Shown: piece after piece, positions 7,316 to 13,270 of the stretch
Position numbering within the stretch: the first letter of the stretch is position 1
Layout: each line of letters starts with the position of its first letter
Assembly: GCA_029861085.1 (NCBI GenBank)
Contig: JAOUAE010000023.1
Coordinates: 1-14,089 of the forward strand
Source of the DNA: Candidatus Nitrosopumilus sp.
GTDB taxonomy: Archaea; Thermoproteota; Nitrososphaeria; Nitrososphaerales; Nitrosopumilaceae
Direction: 5' to 3'
DNA: 14,089 nucleotides
The notes under the pieces: generated by a model
The model's database searches: none
What the model saw: the letters and a program-made list of their open reading frames with translations, nothing else
Told to the model about the DNA's origin: nothing
Translations under genes and position numbers: made by a program

Positions 7316-8185
7316 ATGAAAATAGCACGATTATCACACAACAACAATGAAACATATGGTTTTGTTAATGGAGACAAAGTATCTACAAAAGATGAAATTA
7401 CTTATTTAACTGGAGTGCCATTACCTCAAAATGTAAAGGATTTTCTTTTTGATGGCTGGTATAATGAGATCAAAAATAAAATTAAAGATTTGTCATATGG
7501 AGAGAGTATTTCAAAATACAAATTATTGCCACCAATTCCAAACCCCAACAAAATAATCTGTTTAGCATTTAATTATGTAGACCATGCAAAAGAACAAGGA
7601 TTACAAGCACCTGAAGATCCCGCCATCGTCATAAAACCACGTACTACCCTAAACAGTACCAACTCAGATATCATATGCCCAGATTTTGTCACACAGTTAG
7701 ATTATGAGATAGAATTAGCCTTGATTATTGGTAAAAATTGTAAAAATATTAGCGTAGAGGATGCTACAAATGTAATATTTGGTTATATGATATTCAATGA
7801 TGTATCTGCAAGAGATATTCAATTCAAAGATAAACAATTTACCAGAGGGAAGAGTTTTGATTCATTTGCTCCATGTGGACCATGGATAACAACATCTGAT
7901 GAAATTCAAAATCCCCAAAATCTAAAGATGGTTACTAAAATTAATGGTGAAATAAGACAAAATTCTTCTTCAAGCAATATGTTCATTAAGATCCCAGAAA
8001 TTATTTCAAAAATATCCAAAGTTATGACTTTGGAAAAAGGAGATATTATTTCTACAGGTACGCCTGCAGGGGTAATGTTAAACAAACCAAATGCAGTATT
8101 TTTGAAAGATGGAGATAAAGTAGAAATGGAAATTGAGAATTTAGGAATCTTAAATAACACAATTAAAATTGTAAAATCAAATTAA
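7316..8185 (+). CDS. Fumarylacetoacetate hydrolase family protein
   Basis: The FAH fold catalyses metal-dependent C-C bond hydrolysis, decarboxylation or isomerisation of keto-enol acids. The 289-aa protein has a small N-terminal domain (1-70) and the FAH core: ICLAFNYVDHA with a catalytic-type His (H90), KPRTTLNS, the metal ligands E131 and E133 in LDYEIELALIIGK and D162 in FNDVSARDIQ, then RGKSFDSFAPCGPW (177-190) and the C-terminal GDIISTGTPAGVM (242-254). All metal ligands are present, so an active enzyme is likely. Substrate cannot be read from sequence; acylpyruvase or 2-hydroxyhepta-2,4-diene-dioate isomerase-like activities are common for this length. It starts 6 nt after the gltX stop and may be read from the same transcript. 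Its stop codon overlaps the stop of the convergent GNAT gene. Confidence 0.88.
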   Translation: MKIARLSHNNNETYGFVNGDKVSTKDEITYLTGVPLPQNVKDFLFDGWYNEIKNKIKDLSYGESISKYKLLPPIPNPNKIICLAFNYVDHAKEQGLQAPEDPAIVIKPRTTLNSTNSDIICPDFVTQLDYEIELALIIGKNCKNISVEDATNVIFGYMIFNDVSARDIQFKDKQFTRGKSFDSFAPCGPWITTSDEIQNPQNLKMVTKINGEIRQNSSSSNMFIKIPEIISKISKVMTLEKGDIISTGTPAGVMLNKPNAVFLKDGDKVEMEIENLGILNNTIKIVKSN

Positions 8186-8961
8186 ACTAATAATTTCTCC
8201 ATCAAATTAAATGAAATTTTATATTCTAATGAATCAAAAGTTGGTAATTTTTCTTTGGTTAGAATTTGAATTCGTTCATAATTATTATCCATAGCATAAT
8301 TTTGTAAAAATGATAGTATTTGTAATGTGGAATCATCAGAATTTGAAAATAAAGTAACAATCAAAGTCTTGTCAAAATGATCAGATGCAATAAAAATTGC
8401 AAGTGAATTCTTATCACCAACACAAGATTTGACAATATTTTTTTGCTCATAAAATGATAACAAAGTATCATCGTCAATTGGAAGCCATCTCCAAGATTTC
8501 ACATAGTGTGAATAAAATTGACGATTAAGAGATTTTTCAAAATATACATTATGATTTAGATTAATTTTTGGATCAATAGAATAGAAATTCCAAGTTTGGA
8601 AAATTTCATAATTTAAAGAATTAGCCAATGAAAGAGATGCTGAATTTTCAGTATCTATCAGCATATAAGATAGCAAGGCATTTTTTTCTCTTCCCACAGT
8701 TTCAGCATGTTTTACTAGATCAGATGCAATATTCTGACGACGAAAACGTGAATCAATTCTAATTCCTTCAATCCAGATTTGATTCTCTGAATAGAATGCA
8801 TGACAAATCCCAACAGGTGATTGTTTTTCGCTTAAAAACAAATGACCTTCAGATAACCAAAAATCCCAAACTTGTTCCACATAGTCACCCCATGAAAAAG
8901 TATTTTTACAGAATTTTAAAACTGGAATTTTATCTAAAGTATTCGCTTCTCTAATAATCAT
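8182..8961 (-). CDS. GNAT family N-acetyltransferase with extra C-terminal domain
   Basis: A GCN5-related acetyltransferase, probably using acetyl-CoA. From the ATG at 8961 it is 259 aa. The N-terminal half (1-145) carries the GNAT fold: IREANTLDKIPVL, the beta strand of PVGICHAFYSENQIWIEGIRID, the acetyl-CoA loop SRFRRQNIASDLVKHAE (R-x-x-N-I-A in place of the usual Q/R-x-x-G-x-G/A, residues about 71-87), and NSASLSLANSLNYEIFQTWNFYS. The C-terminal half (about 146-259) has no motif I recognise and may be a second, degenerate GNAT-like or substrate domain. An earlier in-frame start at 8997 exists, but the ATG at 8961 fits the family start MIIREA and lies about 20 nt from a TATA-like stretch. 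It is convergent with the FAH gene and divergent from the Rieske gene. Substrate unknown. Confidence 0.82.
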   Translation of the reverse strand: MIIREANTLDKIPVLKFCKNTFSWGDYVEQVWDFWLSEGHLFLSEKQSPVGICHAFYSENQIWIEGIRIDSRFRRQNIASDLVKHAETVGREKNALLSYMLIDTENSASLSLANSLNYEIFQTWNFYSIDPKINLNHNVYFEKSLNRQFYSHYVKSWRWLPIDDDTLLSFYEQKNIVKSCVGDKNSLAIFIASDHFDKTLIVTLFSNSDDSTLQILSFLQNYAMDNNYERIQILTKEKLPTFDSLEYKISFNLMEKLLV

Positions 8962-9009
8962 TTTTTGCACATACGAAAAAATATTAAGAATAATCAAATA
9001 AAAACTTCC

Positions 9010-9318
9010 ATGAGTAAAATTATTGCCGGTAAAACTGCAGATATTGCACCTGGAAAAATGATCAAGGTGACAATTGACGGAAGAGACATCTTAGTTGCAA
9101 ATATCAATGGAGATTATTGCGCAACAGATGATTCATGCACTCATTCAGGTTCCAGTCTATCTGAAGGAAAATTAGACGGATGCACGATTACTTGTGGATG
9201 GCATGCAGCAGAATTTGATTGTAAAACTGGAAAATTAGTAAAATTTCCAGCAAAAATTAGAGATTTAACATCGTATAATGTTGTAGTTGAATCAGATAAT
9301 GTCTTCATAGAGATGTAA
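9010..9318 (+). CDS. Rieske-type [2Fe-2S] ferredoxin
   Basis: A 102-aa soluble electron carrier. The two cluster-binding boxes are C43-T-H45 (DDSCTHSGSSLSEG) and C62-G-W-H65 (TCGWHAAEFD), giving the 2-Cys/2-His ligand set of Rieske ferredoxins, followed by the strands DCKTGKLVKFPA and YNVVVESDNVFIEM. No membrane segment or signal peptide is present, and the Pro loop and extra disulfide typical of cytochrome bc Rieske proteins are missing, so it resembles dioxygenase-associated ferredoxins or NirD-like proteins. The ATG at 9010 was chosen because the family begins near MSKIIAG. A TATA-like AATATTAAG (about 8979-8987) lies 25-30 nt upstream. No oxygenase partner is seen in the window, so the redox partner is unknown. 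Confidence 0.92.
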   Translation: MSKIIAGKTADIAPGKMIKVTIDGRDILVANINGDYCATDDSCTHSGSSLSEGKLDGCTITCGWHAAEFDCKTGKLVKFPAKIRDLTSYNVVVESDNVFIEM

Positions 9319-9355
9319 CTATATACCTCTCTAATTTTTAGAAAAAGTATTAAAA

Positions 9356-9625
9356 ATGGTAGACGACGCTCAGAATAAAGAAGCAATGAAAGAAGCAATT
9401 GACACACTAAACCAAATTGTCTCAAGTAATTCAACCCCAAAAACAATAAAAAAAGCAATCACAGATTTGATTGTAAATCTAAGTAGTCAAGAATTTTCAT
9501 TATCAGTTAGAGCTGCAAATACAATTAGCCTTCTAGATGACGTTACACAAGATCCCAACATGCCTTCATACGTTAGAACGCAGTTATGGCAAGCAGTTTC
9601 AAAATTAGAAAGCATAAGAGAATAA
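9356..9625 (+). CDS. UPF0147 family protein
   Basis: An 89-aa, all-helical, archaea-specific conserved protein of unknown function. The recognisable core is the pattern AIDTLNQIVSSNSTPKTIKKAI, then SLSVRAANTISLLDDVTQDPNMPSYVRTQLWQAVSKLESI, which matches the UPF0147 arrangement of short helices with the 'D.s.p.y.R...w...s.le.i' end. No signal peptide, membrane segment or metal motif is visible. The ATG at 9356 follows a TATATA at 9320-9325 by about 30 nt, so a nearly leaderless transcript is likely. The gene stands alone between the Rieske gene (37 nt upstream) and a long gene-poor gap. Confidence 0.85.
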   Translation: MVDDAQNKEAMKEAIDTLNQIVSSNSTPKTIKKAITDLIVNLSSQEFSLSVRAANTISLLDDVTQDPNMPSYVRTQLWQAVSKLESIRE

Positions 9626-9657
9626 ACAAACTTTTTTGCCTGTATTTTTACTAGTAA

Positions 9658-9720
9658 ATGAATCAAGAATTGTCAGATTTAAGAAACATGCTAAAAACTA
9701 GCATATCATTAGAGAATTAA
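9658..9720 (+). CDS. Possible 20-aa microprotein
   Basis: A short ORF with ATG at 9658 and TAA at 9718-9720 encodes MNQELSDLRNMLKTSISLEN, which would form one amphipathic helix. It sits 32 nt after the UPF0147 stop, and its stop is only 4 nt before the left arm of the 104-bp inverted repeat. A small hairpin (ATGCTA...TAGCAT, 9688-9704) overlaps its coding sequence. Nothing but the codon composition and position supports it; chance is a reasonable alternative. Confidence 0.2.
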   Translation: MNQELSDLRNMLKTSISLEN

Positions 9721-9724
9721 GAAA

Positions 9725-9828
9725 ATGCAATGGTGCCAAGAATGATTCCTATGGCAGATGGACGCGTTAATCGTCATGAAAGTCTATGGTCGGGTAAACG
9801 ATGAACAAGTATTGTTGCACCATTGCAT
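9725..9828. ncRNA. Candidate structured RNA closed by a 12-bp perfect stem
   Basis: ATGCAATGGTGC (9725-9736) is the exact reverse complement of GCACCATTGCAT (9817-9828), with 80 nt between. Inside are further hairpins: GACG-CGTTAAT-CGTC (9761-9775, extendable to 6 bp with one bulged G), and AACAA-GTA-TTGTT (9804-9816) stacked directly on the right arm of the closing stem; TGCCA/TGGCA (9734-9756) is an alternative. The element is richer in G and C than its surroundings, and it has no good ORF. It is not a tRNA, 5S rRNA, SRP RNA or a C/D-box RNA that I can recognise. On the plus strand a T5 run (9843-9847) follows; on the minus strand a TATA-like TTATATG lies about 22-28 nt before 9828. So strand is undecided. 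An alternative is a small transposable or MITE-like element with terminal inverted repeats. Confidence 0.45.
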
Positions 9829-9984
9829 ACTATCATCATATCATTTTTACATATAACCAACACGAAGAATTCATTCATACAAATTATCAGTATTGATTAA
9901 ATATCATTTTGAATCATACATAACAAGTGTTGGAACTTTCACCAAACAACTAATCGTTGCTGGTCTTAAGATCCAATCAATAAA

Positions 9985-10311
9985 TCAAACAGGTTTGTTT
10001 TGCAAATTAATTTTCTGATTTGCTATCTTAAATGCATTCTTTGTCAGTACGTCAAAACCTGCAATGGATGCAATCAAACTTGCCACTATTGTCAGTTCTG
10101 ACAAATCAGATAACATTTGGTCTTGAATAGCTTCGATTTGGGGACCAATTATTGTAATTCCAACAACAAATGCAATAATAGTGGATGCTAATGCGCTTCT
10201 AACATTGTAACCCTCTTTAGATTTTAACCAACCAAGAATATTTTGCAATGCAATGCCTGAAGATACTATAGTTAAAGTTGCAATTACTGGAGACAACCCA
10301 AATATTTCCAT
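9985..10311 (-). CDS. Small multi-pass membrane protein of unknown function
   Basis: A 108-aa protein I do not recognise. It has three likely membrane segments: about residues 6-24 (LSPVIATLTIVSSGIALQNI), 38-57 (VRSALASTIIAFVVGITIIG) and 74-93 (LTIVASLIASIAGFDVLTKN), with a short basic loop (WLKSKEGYN) between the first and second and a polar basic tail. The ATG at 10311 was chosen over an upstream TTG at 10326 because a TATA-like TTTAATAA lies about 25 nt before it, giving a leaderless start. Three short helices and a charged tail are reminiscent of holin-like or virus-encoded membrane proteins, but no motif proves this. It is transcribed away from the adjacent metallopeptidase gene, sharing a 204-nt divergent promoter region with it. 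Confidence 0.75.
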   Translation of the reverse strand: MEIFGLSPVIATLTIVSSGIALQNILGWLKSKEGYNVRSALASTIIAFVVGITIIGPQIEAIQDQMLSDLSELTIVASLIASIAGFDVLTKNAFKIANQKINLQNKPV

Positions 10312-10428
10312 AATTGTATTATACAAAAATTATTAAAGTAGATTAGTTATCATTTATGAGTGAATCTTAATATCAACTTCTTTTACTGTTTAATTTATTG
10401 AATGTATAATCCCATCCACAATTAAGAA

Positions 10429-10448
10429 ATAATCTCACACATGATTAC
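10429..10448. repeat. ATAATC-N8-GATTAC palindrome (one mismatch) upstream of the matrixin gene
   Basis: The arms ATAATC (10429-10434) and GATTAC (10443-10448) flank TCACACAT. The arms, spacing and overall length of 20 bp match the exact copies at 12646, 12924 and 13231 except for the last base. It ends 67 nt before the metallopeptidase ATG. A related half-site ATAATC occurs at 10406-10411. Confidence 0.45.
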
Positions 10449-10515
10449 AAAAATTAATTATTTATCCATAATTTAATTAAAAATTCTTTTTAGTTAGTTA
10501 TACACGCAATATACT

Positions 10516-11349
10516 ATGTCCACAATTAATACAGATGAATTAGGTTGCATTCTTGTTGCAAAAGATGCGCTTTCTAAAACCAACAGTGAGGCATACTACG
10601 AAGTGCAACAAACAGAATATCCGCATAAATGGGACAAACCAATTGTAACTTATTCGTTAGTCAGGGGTAGCGAAGACCTCCCTGGTGATTCTATGGAGAG
10701 TCTTGCATTGAATTTGGCAATGACTACATGGGACATTGAAATTCCAACAGTATTAGATTTGGTAAAAAAGAATGAAAATCCAGATATTACGCTAGAATTT
10801 GCAGACAAAGAAAATGACCCTTTCTTTAAAGAACGTCCAACTGTCTTGGCTTATGCATATTATCCAAAAACCTCGCAACAAGGAGTCATAAGATTCAGTG
10901 ATGAGCACATATGGTCACTTGATGGCAAACCCATACCTGCACCATACGATCCTACTGGTAGAACGAAGTTTAAGACATACAATTTACTGCACACTTTGAT
11001 TCATGAGATTGGGCATAGTATGGGCTTGAAACATTCAGAAGGTTCGGGGTTGGAAAAGACCGTAATGTATCCCTTTTACAATGAACAACTTGATTTAACG
11101 GATTATGACATAGACAGAATCGTTGCAGTATATGGGAGTAGGCAATGGCCACATCCAGCACATTATGCCAGAATGAAAAAGTGGATAAAATATAGAACGA
11201 GAAGATTTGATTCTGCACCTGCAAGCAGTCAAGAAGTAGAAAAATTAAGAGATGAGTTGCAATTTGCCAAAAGTGAGCTAGATAAGAAAAATGCAATTAT
11301 CATGGAACAGATGAAAGTGATAATGGATCTTGCTAAGAAAATAAAATAG
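10516..11349 (+). CDS. Matrixin-like zinc metallopeptidase with C-terminal coiled coil, no signal peptide
   Basis: A metzincin peptidase related to matrixins (M10A). The 277-aa protein has a catalytic domain with VTYSLVRGSEDL (44-55) and a following helix LALNLAMTTWDI (63-74), strands DITLEF (90-95) and GVIRFSDEHIWS (123-134), the full zinc motif HEIGHSMGLKH at 163-173 (H163, H167, H173; catalytic E164) and the Met-turn VMYPF (M184), then the helix LTDYDIDRIVAVYG that closes matrixin domains. Residues 239-277 form a Glu/Lys-rich coiled coil. No signal peptide, propeptide cysteine switch or membrane anchor is visible: the N-terminus MSTINTDELGC is polar. This is unusual, because matrixins generally act outside the cell. 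It may act in the cytoplasm, be exported by an unknown route, or be virus-derived. Its promoter region carries an ATAATC-N8-GATTAC element. It converges on another metallopeptidase gene. Confidence 0.85.
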   Translation: MSTINTDELGCILVAKDALSKTNSEAYYEVQQTEYPHKWDKPIVTYSLVRGSEDLPGDSMESLALNLAMTTWDIEIPTVLDLVKKNENPDITLEFADKENDPFFKERPTVLAYAYYPKTSQQGVIRFSDEHIWSLDGKPIPAPYDPTGRTKFKTYNLLHTLIHEIGHSMGLKHSEGSGLEKTVMYPFYNEQLDLTDYDIDRIVAVYGSRQWPHPAHYARMKKWIKYRTRRFDSAPASSQEVEKLRDELQFAKSELDKKNAIIMEQMKVIMDLAKKIK

Positions 11350-11358
11350 TCTCAATTT

Positions 11359-11378
11359 ATAATATTAATGGAGATTAT
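11359..11378. repeat. ATAATA-N8-GATTAT palindrome (one mismatch) between the two metallopeptidase genes
   Basis: ATAATA, then TTAATGGA, then GATTAT. Its right part (TTAATGGAGATTAT) matches the copy at 12652-12665 at 13 of 14 positions. It begins 10 nt after the matrixin stop, where it could act as a terminator hairpin. It lies 77 nt from the stop of the convergent gluzincin gene. Confidence 0.45.
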
Positions 11379-11454
11379 GAAAGAAGACGATCAGAATAGC
11401 CTAAAATTGATTATTATTGAACATGTTCTAAAATAAATTGAATTGTACAAGCAC

Positions 11455-12588
11455 TCACAAGTTATTTCTTATATGATTCCTCATTTCGATTAATTCAGGA
11501 TACTCGTAAAAAAACAATATTTTTTGATTTGATATGAATGTAGTATCACGAGGTTTTTCCAATAAGACAAACGCTGTCCATGATTCTGCAATATCTTCAT
11601 CTACGTTGGTTGATGCATATTCTGATACAAACCTATCTTCATACACTTCATAGAACAAGGTCATTTGCTCATAGTATTTGTCATCACTCTCAATGTACTG
11701 TATCTCATCCCATTCTGAGATTATATCAGTCCAAAATAGTTGATAAAATTGGTTGATGTATGAATTTGTTTTGGCGCATCCATCAACTGACATGTATCTT
11801 GGAAAGCATTCCTCGGATTTTATTGCAAATATATCATCAAATTTATTTTCATCATTTGAAAGCATTCTGAGAAGTTCAGAATCCACTTCTAGTTGGTTTG
11901 AGGAAGTAGTAAGAATGTGTCCAAACTCATGAATCGTTGTATGGGTTGTGACTTTTGCGTCAAATTCCCCATCTGGATATGAATCATAAATATCGTAAAA
12001 AAGATACCATTTTGAGAGATCTTCCAAATCCCTGTTTACTCCTCCACCTATTTCTCCTATTCCGTCTGTAGTCAAGTAAAATACGCTGATATTCCTGTTT
12101 GCTTCTGGAATGAGGTTAATGAAGTTGTTCCATATTTCATAATGTTTTTCATTATCTTTTTGGAGATGAATAAGATTACTTGGTAGTTTGAGATCAGATA
12201 TTTTTTCAATCGTGTTTCCAGCAACCTCATATTTTGTGATTTCATAGCCGTCTTCTGTAGGTCCCTTAATGTAATCTCCCTCAAACTCATTTTCTTGTTG
12301 CTGTATTGAATAATCCCAAATTGATTGTGCTTTTTGTACAATGATTGTATCAGGAATTTTTATTCCCCATCCTCTTTGTATCAATTTTTCAACAGATGTG
12401 TAATTTACACACGCAGGAGAGGCATCTGCAGTCTTGATGATTAATGAAAATACTTCCGAGCAAATTACATTCTTTGGTAATACTCCTTCTGAAACTTGTT
12501 TTAGTGGAGGTGGAAAATGTACAGTGGCATCTGCTTCTGTAATTAAAAATGAGCTGGAGAGAATAATTAGTAAAAATAATAGATTCAA
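11455..12588 (-). CDS. Secreted HExxH metallopeptidase-like protein with thaumarchaeal PACV/RGWG N-terminal module
   Basis: A 377-aa exported protein. A hydrophobic signal sequence (2-17, NLLFLLIILSSSFLI) ends near TEADA. Residues 24-76 form the module PPPLKQVSEGV.P..VICSE....IIK....PACVNYTSVEKLIQRGWG, with a Cys pair at 43 and 60; I know this pattern from many thaumarchaeal secreted proteins but not its function. A putative protease domain follows: THTTIHEFGHIL with HEFGH at 220-224 and a downstream EDIAESWTAF (331-340), whose Glu could be the third zinc ligand of a gluzincin. Cys261 and Cys271 may pair. The start is uncertain: TTG at 12588 lacks a basic N-region, while the frame stays open to 12600, where an ATT start would add a Lys. 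A TATA-like stretch lies at 12612-12625. It converges on the matrixin gene with a 105-nt gap. Confidence 0.8.
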   Translation of the reverse strand: MNLLFLLIILSSSFLITEADATVHFPPPLKQVSEGVLPKNVICSEVFSLIIKTADASPACVNYTSVEKLIQRGWGIKIPDTIIVQKAQSIWDYSIQQQENEFEGDYIKGPTEDGYEITKYEVAGNTIEKISDLKLPSNLIHLQKDNEKHYEIWNNFINLIPEANRNISVFYLTTDGIGEIGGGVNRDLEDLSKWYLFYDIYDSYPDGEFDAKVTTHTTIHEFGHILTTSSNQLEVDSELLRMLSNDENKFDDIFAIKSEECFPRYMSVDGCAKTNSYINQFYQLFWTDIISEWDEIQYIESDDKYYEQMTLFYEVYEDRFVSEYASTNVDEDIAESWTAFVLLEKPRDTTFISNQKILFFYEYPELIEMRNHIRNNL

Positions 12589-12645
12589 TAATTTACCAAT
12601 TTACTACCTAAGAATATCAATATATCTTCTTTCTGAAATCATTTC

Positions 12646-12665
12646 ATAATCCTAATGGAGATTAT
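12646..12665. repeat. ATAATC-N8-GATTAT palindrome upstream of the gluzincin gene
   Basis: An exact copy with spacer CTAATGGA, preceded by TTC so that the left arm reads TTCATAATC. It lies 58 nt upstream of the minus-strand TTG start at 12588 and just upstream of the TATA-like AT stretch at 12612-12625, a normal position for an archaeal activator or repressor site. Confidence 0.55.
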
Positions 12666-12765
12666 AAATTTTTATTTAATCAGATGATTTAAAATTTATA
12701 TATTTTTTCTATTTTTCTTAAACAAATATTCTATTTTTTTATGAATAGGTTTATTTTTCATTTAA

Positions 12766-12774
12766 TTCATAATC
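12766..12774. repeat. TTCATAATC half-site before the 38-aa ORF
   Basis: A single left arm identical to the left arms of the copies at 12643, 12921 and 13228, but the right arm is missing (AAATAA at the expected place). It ends 15 nt before the ATG at 12790. Alone it could be chance in this AT-rich DNA. Confidence 0.3.
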
Positions 12775-12789
12775 AGGGTAGAAAATAAT

Positions 12790-12906
12790 ATGGCATTAGA
12801 ACCAACAAAAAAAGGAAAGGAGATTGAAGGACATTTGAGTAGTGTGAACATGGATCCTTGGTATTACATTTATGAGAATCATATCAAAAATCAATCAAAA
12901 AAATAG
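12790..12906 (+). CDS. Small hypothetical protein, 38 aa
   Basis: ATG at 12790 to TAG at 12904-12906 encodes a 38-residue product beginning MALEPTKKGKEIEGHLSSVN and continuing through an aromatic patch MDPWYYIYENHIKN to a basic end QSKK. The product is hydrophilic, rich in Lys and Glu, with no membrane segment. I do not recognise the family. Evidence for coding is the ordinary codon use, the distinct aromatic motif and the isolated position with an AT-rich upstream region; length makes chance possible. An ATAATC-N8-GATTAT palindrome starts 18 nt after its stop. Confidence 0.45.
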   Translation: MALEPTKKGKEIEGHLSSVNMDPWYYIYENHIKNQSKK

Positions 12907-12923
12907 TCCAATGAGGAAATTTC

Positions 12924-12943
12924 ATAATCTTAGATAGGATTAT
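12924..12943. repeat. ATAATC-N8-GATTAT palindrome between the two small ORFs
   Basis: An exact copy with spacer TTAGATAG. With the preceding TTC it forms a 23-bp unit (12921-12943) repeated identically at 13228-13250, 307 bp away. It lies 18 nt after the 38-aa ORF and 93 nt before the 36-aa ORF. Confidence 0.6.
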
Positions 12944-13036
12944 TCTAATTTCACTGTCTTTTGTTACGTAAGATTATCTAAAGATTAAAGAAGACGAAAG
13001 TATTAAACCATCATCAGAGCTAGTTTTTGATGCATA

Positions 13037-13147
13037 ATGGATAAAAGAGATGTTTTGGTTTTAACTGGAATTTTAGTAGGAGCTGGCGTGCCAGTAGCAT
13101 TGATGGTTCTAATTGCAAATGGGATCATCAATAGCCCAATTCGATAA
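13037..13147 (+). CDS. Small single-pass membrane protein, 36 aa
   Basis: ATG at 13037 to TAA at 13145-13147. The product begins MDKRDVLVLTGILVGAGVPV and continues through ALMVLIANGI to INSPIR. A charged N-terminus (DKRD) precedes one long hydrophobic helix (about residues 6-31), so the protein probably spans the membrane once. A strongly membrane-like composition over nearly the whole ORF is hard to get by chance and supports a real gene, though I know no family. It lies between the two identical 23-bp palindromic repeats and is read away from the convergent winged-helix gene. Confidence 0.55.
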   Translation: MDKRDVLVLTGILVGAGVPVALMVLIANGIINSPIR

Positions 13148-13227
13148 TTATGTTTTTGTAGAATTGTCTGAGGAAAATGAAAAGTGAGAATTCTATTTTT
13201 ACTGCCAGTCGATAAACTCATCAGGAC

Positions 13228-13253
13228 TTCATAATCTTAGATAGGATTATGAA
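13228..13253. repeat. Best copy of the palindrome: TTCATAATC-N8-GATTATGAA
   Basis: The arms extend to 9 bp each around the spacer TTAGATAG, so this 26-bp copy is the most symmetric. It lies 80 nt after the 36-aa ORF and 26 nt beyond the 3' end of the winged-helix gene. Here it could serve as a terminator hairpin or as a protein-binding site. Confidence 0.6.
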
Positions 13254-13270
13254 ATTATCTACGGATTACT

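Larger units (their letters stand above)
9626..9984. other. 359-nt intergenic region between converging genes
   Basis: The gap lies between the ends of the UPF0147 gene (+) and the membrane protein gene (-). A T6 run (9631-9636) just after the UPF0147 stop may end that transcript. Beyond it are the 20-codon ORF, the hairpin at 9688-9704 and the 104-bp inverted repeat. From about 9850 to 9984 I see nothing clear: AT-rich DNA without a credible ORF. Confidence 0.6.

Noticed and set aside
9725..9828. tRNA or 5S rRNA gene in the inverted-repeat element
   Set aside because: The closing stem is 12 bp, the 7-nt loop lacks U33 in the right place, no TTCRA-like T-loop is found, and none of the conserved 5S rRNA segments is present.
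12072..12341. Minus-strand ORF of 89 codons inside the secreted protease gene
   Set aside because: It overlaps the longer minus-strand frame that has HEFGH and the Cys module; the alternative frame is Lys/Ile-rich with no motif.
12434..12649. Plus-strand ORF of 71 codons
   Set aside because: It is antisense to the signal-peptide and PACV module of the secreted protein, which has clear protein-level motifs in the minus frame.
12921..13253. CRISPR array made of the 23-bp repeats
   Set aside because: Only two identical units, 307 bp apart with a small ORF between them, no regular spacers and no cas genes in the window.
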